In this document: positions 58,773-64,000 of the stretch, piece after piece
Layout of the letters: each line of letters opens with the position of its first letter
How positions within the stretch are numbered: position 1 is the first letter of the stretch
Source of the DNA: Candidatus Planktophila sp.
GTDB lineage: Bacteria; Actinomycetota; Actinomycetes; Nanopelagicales; Nanopelagicaceae
Reading direction: 5' to 3'
NCBI GenBank assembly: GCA_009694515.1
Contig: SHUV01000001.1
Location: 1-64,000 of the forward strand
DNA length: 64,000 nt
Translations under genes and position numbers: made by a program
The notes under the pieces: generated by a model
Told to the model about the DNA's origin: nothing
What the model saw: only the letters and a program-made list of their open reading frames with translations
Database searches by the model: none

Positions 58773-58809
58773 TTACCTAGTCAGTATGCCGTTAGGTTAC
58801 TGGTCGGTA
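58773..58809. promoter_or_regulatory. Two operator-like repeats in the fadAB promoter
   Basis: TTACCTAGTCAGTA (58773-58786) and TTACTGGTCGGTA (58797-58809) are near-copies, each roughly palindromic (TAC...GTA ends). Such TACYGACY-type sites resemble TetR-family operators that control lipid genes in actinobacteria. Confidence 0.45.
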
Positions 58810-58819
58810 GAAAAAAGCG

Positions 58820-59641
58820 CTACGCGTTGGCGGGAGTATTTACCTTCTTAGCAGGGGCGAGGTAGAACCTCAGCGTCAAGCCAATGTAGGTGAGCCATCC
58901 AGCTAGCTGTAGCCACGATGTTGTGGTGTCAAAGCCGATAGTTCCGGCCAAGAGCCCGGCAACGAGTGACTCCTTTGGCATCCAGGAGGTGACATCCCAG
59001 ACAAATGCATCTGGGGCCGGCAGAATTCCAAACTCTTGGAACTCATGAATACCGTATGAAAGTACTCCAGCTGCAACCACAACTAAAGCAACTCCGGAAT
59101 AGGTAAAGAACTTTCCGAGATTGAGTTTGATGGAACTCTTATAGATCCCAATTCCAAGTCCTACCGCAAGTGCTAATCCGAGCACTAAGCCAAGAGTTGC
59201 AGCAGATACCGCTCCTGCAGTTTTAAAGTTGGTGTATAAAAACAGTGATGTCTCCAGACCTTCTCTAGCAACAGCGAAGAACGCTGCGAGTGCGAGTGCG
59301 ATGGAACCCGCACCAATCGCTGATTCAGCCTTGTTCTGCAGTTCATTACGAAGTCCACGAGCAGCACGCTTCATCCAGAAGATCATCCAGGTTACAAAGC
59401 CAACAGCTATGAAAGAGGTGGTTCCCGCAAAGAGCTCTTCCCCGCGTGATGAAAGTTCGGCGGAGGTATAGGACAGGAATGCCCCAAAGGCGAGACTGGC
59501 AATGATCGCAACAGCTACGCCACTCCAGAGAGCGCGCAGGTGGCGCTGGCGCCCAGTCTTAACTAGGTAGGCAACCAAAATACCGACGATGAGTGAAGCT
59601 TCTAGCCCTTCGCGAAGGGCGATAATGAATGTACTTAGCAT
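58820..59641 (-). CDS. FTR1-family iron permease
   Basis: Membrane permease of the FTR1/EfeU type, 273 residues and about seven helices. Both REGLE iron-binding motifs are present, at residues 10-14 ('LREGLEASLIVG') and 126-130 ('VAREGLETSLFLYT'). No EfeO or EfeB partner gene is next to it. I chose the ATG at 59641, because a TATTCT box lies 6 nt upstream and family members start just before the first REGLE. A GTG at 59659 is the alternative. Confidence 0.9.
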   Translation of the reverse strand: MLSTFIIALREGLEASLIVGILVAYLVKTGRQRHLRALWSGVAVAIIASLAFGAFLSYTSAELSSRGEELFAGTTSFIAVGFVTWMIFWMKRAARGLRNELQNKAESAIGAGSIALALAAFFAVAREGLETSLFLYTNFKTAGAVSAATLGLVLGLALAVGLGIGIYKSSIKLNLGKFFTYSGVALVVVAAGVLSYGIHEFQEFGILPAPDAFVWDVTSWMPKESLVAGLLAGTIGFDTTTSWLQLAGWLTYIGLTLRFYLAPAKKVNTPANA

Positions 59642-59647
59642 GGATTG

Positions 59648-59653
59648 AGAATA
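59648..59653 (-). promoter_or_regulatory. Leaderless -10 box of the FTR1 gene
   Basis: TATTCT on the minus strand, 6 nt before the ATG at 59641, with a TTGCGT -35-like box (59671-59676) exactly 17 bp upstream. Confidence 0.6.
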
Positions 59654-59666
59654 ATTCACTCCCTGT

Positions 59667-59694
59667 AATTACGCAACTCCTATGTTGCGTAATT
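59667..59694. promoter_or_regulatory. Palindrome over the -35 region of the FTR1 promoter
   Basis: Perfect 11-bp arms AATTACGCAAC (59667-59677) and GTTGCGTAATT (59684-59694) with a 6-bp centre. One arm covers the -35-like TTGCGT of the FTR1 promoter, the position of a repressor operator. It lies 2 bp from the rnd stop. No T-tract is present, so a terminator is less likely. Confidence 0.65.
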
Positions 59695-59696
59695 CA

Positions 59697-61016
59697 TCAC
59701 TCTTCGGGCGACTCGGAAGTGGGCTCAACCTCGGGCAGCTCAAGGGCAACGGTCTCTAAAAGCGCTGCCTCCAGGATAGCAGCGGCTATCTGCGCCTGCC
59801 AGCGACGGGCACCGAGCGCCTGCAAGGCCTCCAGCACGGAGTTATCAAGGGGAGGTGACCAACAGATGCGGCGCACGAGTTCCGGGGAGATCAAATTCTC
59901 AAGGGGGATCGAAAGCTCTTCGGCCTTAGCAGCAAGGTTGAAGCGAGCATGGGAAAGCGGGATGAATTTTTCAGGAAAACGTTCGCGCCAGAGCTTAATC
60001 GGCGGCAAGGTATCGCTTTTAGAACGAGCCTCTGGCCACTGATCCTCAGGCAACTCCATTGCAGTGGTGATCGATGTAATCCAAATGGCTGCGTTCTCTA
60101 ACCAGCGCGCTCGCAATCCGAGCGGGCGCAAGATTTTCTCCAGATGTTTGCGATTAGTAATGGGTGACTTCTCGGCATTCTGAGCCAGCTCAGTAATCGC
60201 GGCATCTGATAACAATCGACTGGGTGAGATATCTGCGCCCCGCGCAATCTCATCACGGGCCTGCCATAACTCACGCACTACCGCCATTTGTAGTCGTTTC
60301 TTAATTTTATGCATTCCAGAAGTACGACGCCATGGATCGATACGAGGGGCCGGCGCAGGAGCAGAAATGATTGCGGCGAAGTCTTCCTCGGCCCATTCCC
60401 ATTTATTTGCATCAACGAGGAGTGCATGGACTTTATCGCGTAGCTCTACCAGAAGTTCCACATCAAGTGCTGCGTAGTTAAGCCATTCTTCGGGCAATGG
60501 GCGCTTAGACCAATCGGCTGCTGAATGTTCTTTGGCTAGTGATACCTCCATCAGTGATTCTAAAAGTGGCCCTAGCCCCACACGAGCAAGACCGGCAATA
60601 CGTCCGCCAAGTTCGGTATCAAAGAGAATTTGCGGATTAATACCTAATTCACGAAGGCAAGGTAAATCTTGCGTACTTGCATGCAAGATCACTTCTTCAC
60701 TGGAAATCAAATTATTAAGTTCGACAAAGCATCGATGACTAGGACCAAATGGAATAGGGTCAATCAGATGTAATCCGCCACCCGAGCGTTTTATTTGGAT
60801 CAAGTATGCGCGCGCACTGTATTTAAAACCAGAGGCACGTTCTGCATCAAATGCGTACGGTCCAACCCCTTGCGCAAGTGCGGCTAGCGCCGCATCAAAG
60901 GCTTGCTCGGTTTCGATGATTGCTGGAACTCCTTCTGCGGGATGCAGCAAGGCGATAGCGGCCAGCGTCTGTTCTTCTTCAGGCACGACGTCTTGCTGAA
61001 CCAATTGTGGCAACAC
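59697..61016 (-). CDS. rnd: Ribonuclease D (DEDD 3'-5' exonuclease with HRDC domain)
   Basis: A 439-residue RNase D-like protein. The DEDD exonuclease residues are in 'YAFDAERASGF', 'LHASTQDLPCL', 'FDTELGGRIAG' and 'YAALDVELLVEL', followed by an HRDC domain (about 215-300) and a further C-terminal helical part with an acidic tail. It likely trims tRNA or other structured RNAs. Its start lies inside the 3' end of DUF3000 (38-bp overlap), a conserved pair. Confidence 0.93.
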   Translation of the reverse strand: MLPQLVQQDVVPEEEQTLAAIALLHPAEGVPAIIETEQAFDAALAALAQGVGPYAFDAERASGFKYSARAYLIQIKRSGGGLHLIDPIPFGPSHRCFVELNNLISSEEVILHASTQDLPCLRELGINPQILFDTELGGRIAGLARVGLGPLLESLMEVSLAKEHSAADWSKRPLPEEWLNYAALDVELLVELRDKVHALLVDANKWEWAEEDFAAIISAPAPAPRIDPWRRTSGMHKIKKRLQMAVVRELWQARDEIARGADISPSRLLSDAAITELAQNAEKSPITNRKHLEKILRPLGLRARWLENAAIWITSITTAMELPEDQWPEARSKSDTLPPIKLWRERFPEKFIPLSHARFNLAAKAEELSIPLENLISPELVRRICWSPPLDNSVLEALQALGARRWQAQIAAAILEAALLETVALELPEVEPTSESPEE

Positions 61017-61563
61017 CTTCTGGAAGCGGTGGCAATCCAGCGACTTCCGTCATGAGATTACACCAGGCCTGCACGTGCGGAAAGATTTCTTCAATCTTAG
61101 AAATAAGTGGAGTCCACGAAGCTCTGATCTCAATTTCGGAATCGCTATGGCGAGGAGATAACTTTCCAAAGGAGGCGCTGGAAACTCGAGTTACGGTTCC
61201 ACTAGGTGCGTTGAAATGTGCATCGGTTCCGGCCAAGCAATCAAGTAACCAGTTCCAGCCAACTTCAGGAAGTAGTGGGTCTTCTTGCATTTCGCTATCA
61301 ACGTCGGCTCGCATAAAAGTAACGCAGCGAAAGTCACCTTCCCAGGTTTCTTGTCCACCTGGTTCGTGTAAGACCACAAAGCGGCCTGATGCAATTTCAT
61401 GCTCGGCATCACCCGGTAAGCGATTTGAAATATCTGCTGTGAATGCAAATGAGTATGTGGCCAATTTCTGTGGCGCCGGAACCTCCTCCAGAATAATCTC
61501 TGCTCGCGGAGTGAAGGTACGAAGAAGTTCAATCATTTCATTAAAGGCAAATGGTGACTCCAC
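60979..61563 (-). CDS. DUF3000 family protein
   Basis: A 194-residue actinobacterial protein. The signatures are 'VPAPQKLATYSFAFTADI', 'GRFVVLHEPGGQETWEGDFR', 'DPLLPEVGWNWL', 'IEIRASWTPL' and 'AGLPPLPEGVA'. It is conserved between rnd and hemE in actinobacteria; hemE is not adjacent here. Function unknown. The start is GTG with a TAGAAT box 6 nt upstream. Confidence 0.88.
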   Translation of the reverse strand: MESPFAFNEMIELLRTFTPRAEIILEEVPAPQKLATYSFAFTADISNRLPGDAEHEIASGRFVVLHEPGGQETWEGDFRCVTFMRADVDSEMQEDPLLPEVGWNWLLDCLAGTDAHFNAPSGTVTRVSSASFGKLSPRHSDSEIEIRASWTPLISKIEEIFPHVQAWCNLMTEVAGLPPLPEGVATIGSARRRA

Positions 61564-61569
61564 TGCTCA

Positions 61570-61575
61570 ATTCTA
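61570..61575 (-). promoter_or_regulatory. Leaderless -10 box of the DUF3000 gene
   Basis: TAGAAT on the minus strand, 6 nt before the GTG at 61563. Confidence 0.55.
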
Positions 61576-61620
61576 AAGTTTGTCCTGCGGTTTACCGGGG
61601 AGGCTAAGCCGATAGCCCGG

Positions 61621-61626
61621 TAGAGT
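61621..61626 (+). promoter_or_regulatory. Probable leaderless -10 box of the EamA transporter gene
   Basis: TAGAGT, then 8 nt, then the ATG at 61635. The spacing is 1 nt longer than in the other cases. Confidence 0.4.
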
Positions 61627-61634
61627 CTGCCCCC

Positions 61635-62477
61635 ATGGCCAGCATCCTCGCTCTCTTCTCGAGCGTTTTATGGGGAAGTGCCGATTATCACGCTGGCAGA
61701 TTGAGCAAGAAATTTCCCACGATTGCAGTTCTAGCCCTTACTCAGGCGATTGGCTTTATTACTGGCGTTGTACTCGTTCTTGTCAGTCGTAGTTGGGATG
61801 CAGAACCATTTGGAAGCGGGGGATATTTACTACCTGGAATGTTTGCCGGCATTTTTGGTTATCTCGGACTTATTAGTTTGTATGCCGGACTTTCAACTGG
61901 CCGCATGGGAGTTGTTTCACCTATTAGCTCCCTGAGCGCACTGATTCCACTTGGCTACGCGCTCTACTTTAAAGGTGATCAGCTGTCAACGATTGTCGGT
62001 ATCGGAGTCTTCATTGCGATGCTCGGTGGATTCCTGGCAAGTGGTCCGGAAGTTTCCCAGGGCCTTCCACTTAAACCAGTCCTCTTAGCTTTAAGTGCGG
62101 CCATCTTCTTTGGTAGCGCACTGGTCTGTATGGCAATTGGTTCAGAGAGCAGTGCGCTGATGACCATGACAACGATGCGCACCGCGACCCTCCTTGTTGG
62201 GATCACACTCTTTCTTCGTTATCGTCACATTGGCGGATTAGGTAAGCCTGAACTACCAGTGCTCATCTTTATCGGAGTCGCAGATTTTGTGGCGAATTTG
62301 CTGTTGGGGGTTGCGACAACCAAGGGGTTAGTCTCTATTGCAATGGTGCTTGGTGCGCTCTATCCAATAGCGACTTCGTTACTGGCCTTTTTGTTTCTCC
62401 ATGAGAGATTGCACAGGGTGCAGTATTTCGGAATAATTTTTGCAGTCCTAGGAGTTTGTATTATCTCCGTCTTCTAA
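61635..62477 (+). CDS. EamA/DMT-superfamily transporter
   Basis: A 280-residue protein with about ten hydrophobic helices and two internal EamA-type repeats. 'MASILALFSSVLWGSADYHAGRLSK' is the first helix and 'LGALYPIATSLLAFLFLHERLHRVQYFG' the characteristic end. Members export amino acids, nucleosides or other metabolites. The substrate is not predictable. It stands alone, converging with the RibD_C-like gene whose stop directly follows. Confidence 0.88.
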   Translation: MASILALFSSVLWGSADYHAGRLSKKFPTIAVLALTQAIGFITGVVLVLVSRSWDAEPFGSGGYLLPGMFAGIFGYLGLISLYAGLSTGRMGVVSPISSLSALIPLGYALYFKGDQLSTIVGIGVFIAMLGGFLASGPEVSQGLPLKPVLLALSAAIFFGSALVCMAIGSESSALMTMTTMRTATLLVGITLFLRYRHIGGLGKPELPVLIFIGVADFVANLLLGVATTKGLVSIAMVLGALYPIATSLLAFLFLHERLHRVQYFGIIFAVLGVCIISVF

Positions 62478-62969
62478 TTACTTCGAAGCTGAGATAAATC
62501 TCGTTCTATCGATTACTTTCTCTTCCCGTGTTCCGAAAGCTCCCAATAGCGCATCGATATCGACTTTCATTTCTCCGCCAGTGGCGCTGGTAATACTCAG
62601 TTCTAGTTGGTCAATTCGGCCGGCGGCAATAAGTTCACTGATCATTGTTGCACCGGCTTCAACATGAATACGAGGCCCAAAAGTCTCTATTGCTTTCGCT
62701 AGCCCTGCTACAGGTGAAAGGCTCCAAAGGTGGGCCAGTGGATTACTCGCTAATGGATTATCAAGTTGACGTGAAATAACCACTACCGGCACTGGAGTTC
62801 GTAGGTATGGCTCGGCACGCGCAGTGTTGCCACCGATGAAGATGCAATCAGCTAATCTGCGATGTTCAAGAAATTGCGCGCGGTCGGCGCCACTGGTGAC
62901 CCCCTGCGAAGTGCCGCTTTTTGTGGTCGAGCCATCTGCGCCTACTACCAGCGTTGCGATCACAGCCAT
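62478..62969 (-). CDS. RibD C-terminal / dihydrofolate-reductase-like reductase domain protein
   Basis: A 163-residue protein matching the RibD_C reductase fold. 'MAVIATLVVGADGSTTKSGTSQGVTS' is its N-terminal strand and dinucleotide region, with 'ADCIFIGGNTARAEPYLR' and 'IHVEAGATMISELIAAGRIDQLELSIT'. It is shorter than most pyrimidine reductases (about 220). No other riboflavin genes are nearby, so a role in riboflavin synthesis is unproven. Confidence 0.8.
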   Translation of the reverse strand: MAVIATLVVGADGSTTKSGTSQGVTSGADRAQFLEHRRLADCIFIGGNTARAEPYLRTPVPVVVISRQLDNPLASNPLAHLWSLSPVAGLAKAIETFGPRIHVEAGATMISELIAAGRIDQLELSITSATGGEMKVDIDALLGAFGTREEKVIDRTRFISASK

Positions 62970-62975
62970 GAGCGG

Positions 62976-62981
62976 AGAATA
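62976..62981 (-). promoter_or_regulatory. Leaderless -10 box of the RibD_C-like gene
   Basis: TATTCT on the minus strand, 6 nt before the ATG at 62969. Confidence 0.55.
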
Positions 62982-63048
62982 TTCTTTTTCTCACCCGATT
63001 ATCATGGATATTTCACGCTTAAAATTGAAAATCATCGATGAGGGGCAT

Positions 63049-63054
63049 TAGCCT
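63049..63054 (+). promoter_or_regulatory. Leaderless -10 box of the NlpC/P60 gene
   Basis: TAGCCT, then 7 nt, then the ATG at 63062, with TTGAAA (63025-63030) 18 bp upstream as a -35 element. Confidence 0.6.
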
Positions 63055-63061
63055 TTGAAAC

Positions 63062-64000
63062 ATGAAGAAATGGATGAGCGCTGCCACATGGGGCACCTCG
63101 TTAACCATTCTTCTCTCCATCATTCAGGCGCCTACCTCGCAAGCGGCCCCAACTCTGGCGCAAGTGCAGGCACAGGTCATTCGCTATGAAGAGGAAGCAA
63201 CCTCTGCCGCAGAGGGCGCACAAGAAGCGAAGGTGAAATTAAATTCACTCACTCGAAGCCTTGCCGGCATTCAGGCGCAAGCGCAAATCCAGGCAAAGAC
63301 GGTGGATGCGATTTCAAAGACGTTAGGTGCGATCGCTATCGATCAGTACAAATCTGGAACGATAAGTCAGAGCCTTGAACTGCTCTTCTCATCTGATCCT
63401 TCACTCTATCTCTCATCGGCGGGATCGCTGGAAGCAATCACCCGACAAAAAGGAATTCAGCTACGCAAGTTTCAATCAGCAGAGCAGCAACTCAATGCCA
63501 CCTCACTCACAGTAAGTGATCGCCTAGCTCAGGTTAAGGCGTTGCAGAAAAAGTTGGCCGAGAAGAGCGCGCTAGCAACAGCTAAATTAGCTCAGGCAGA
63601 ATCGATATTGGCAAAACTAAAGAAGGAAGATCGCGAGCGACTAGCGAGGTTGGCGCAAGAGCGTGAAGATGCCGACCAAGCTTCTTCGCTGAAAGCGGCA
63701 AAGAGTGCGGCCGGGGTATCAGGCCGTGCTGGGCTTGCAATTAAATTCGCTTTTAAACAAATTGGCGACAAGTACGTTTTCGGTGCCGACGGAATGATCT
63801 ACTGGGATTGCTCAGGCCTGACGATGCGTGCATACCAAACAGCGGGAGTTTCACTTCCACATTCTTCAGCGGCGCAAGCTCGAATGGGTAAATCAATTCC
63901 CTTTAGTCAAAAGAAGCCCGGAGACCTCATGTTCTTCGGCAGACCAGTCTCGCACGTTGGAATTTATCTGGGTGGCGGCAAGATGGTGCATGCGCCTCGT
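63062..64000 (+). CDS. Secreted NlpC/P60 peptidoglycan endopeptidase (3' end outside window)
   Basis: A cell-wall hydrolase of at least 313 residues, truncated by the window. A signal peptide is clear (residues 1-28, basic start, hydrophobic core, cleavage after 'TSQA'). A long coiled coil follows (about 33-210). The NlpC/P60 domain begins near 225, with the catalytic cysteine C250 in 'YWDCSGLTMRAY' and the histidine H298 in 'SHVGIYLGGG'. The layout matches RipA/RipC-like and p60-type enzymes that cut peptide stems during cell separation; the coiled coil may regulate it. Confidence 0.93.
   Translation, partial: MKKWMSAATWGTSLTILLSIIQAPTSQAAPTLAQVQAQVIRYEEEATSAAEGAQEAKVKLNSLTRSLAGIQAQAQIQAKTVDAISKTLGAIAIDQYKSGTISQSLELLFSSDPSLYLSSAGSLEAITRQKGIQLRKFQSAEQQLNATSLTVSDRLAQVKALQKKLAEKSALATAKLAQAESILAKLKKEDRERLARLAQEREDADQASSLKAAKSAAGVSGRAGLAIKFAFKQIGDKYVFGADGMIYWDCSGLTMRAYQTAGVSLPHSSAAQARMGKSIPFSQKKPGDLMFFGRPVSHVGIYLGGGKMVHAPR

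Overview
The window looks like a single stretch of core chromosome from a small-genome, moderately low-GC actinobacterium (base composition judged by eye at about 45-50% GC). Gene content and order are actinobacterial: pgsA-pncC-clgR, DUF3046 next to recA, a SepIVA-like gene followed by DUF177-rpmF-rnc-smc-ftsY, amtB-glnK-glnD-ffh, rpsP-khpA-rimM-trmD, miaB-miaA-dapF-hflX, DUF4193/DUF3093/dut/DUF3159/two trkA genes, and rnd-DUF3000. Low GC, tight packing and loss of usual neighbours (lexA-nrdR, mutM, rplS, hemE) fit the freshwater acI group (Nanopelagicales) or a close relative. That placement is inference, not proof.

Layout. 1-8,055: end of an M16 protease, lysine/diaminopimelate genes (dapB, dapA), thyX, a CGDC redoxin, an AzlCD amino-acid exporter, RNase J and FtsK. 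8,180-14,729: RodZ-like protein, rimO, pgsA, pncC, two regulators, DUF3046, yaaA, and SOS-controlled recA-recX. 14,730-22,557: IclR regulator divergent from leuCD, HU with a lysine-rich tail, plsC-gpsA-ddl, Lrp-like ligand-binding protein, thiL, rpmB. 22,710-32,462: recG, rsmD, coaD, SepIVA-like, DUF177, rpmF, rnc, smc, ftsY. 32,619-40,164: ammonium transport and PII signalling, SRP54, rpsP-trmD translation cluster. 40,202-50,891: acyl-ACP desaturase, miaB-miaA-dapF-hflX, conserved actinobacterial proteins, dut, TrkA pair, TRAM-type RNA methyltransferase. 50,922-64,000: aconitase, dxs, fadBA beta-oxidation pair, FTR1 iron permease, RNase D, DUF3000, an EamA transporter, a RibD-C reductase and the start of an NlpC/P60 endopeptidase cut by the window end.

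There is no rRNA, tRNA, CRISPR array, insertion sequence, prophage or gap above 300 bp. The largest gap (17,526-17,770) holds a terminator and the hup leader. I did not find an undescribed multi-gene system. The strongest unexplained structure is regulatory. At least 22 genes carry a TANNNT box exactly 6-7 nt before their start codon with no separate ribosome-binding site, a signature of leaderless transcription. Two genes (rnc, recX) appear to start at non-canonical codons, and several promoters carry clean palindromes over their -10 or -35 boxes (IclR/leuC, FTR1, glnD, recA).
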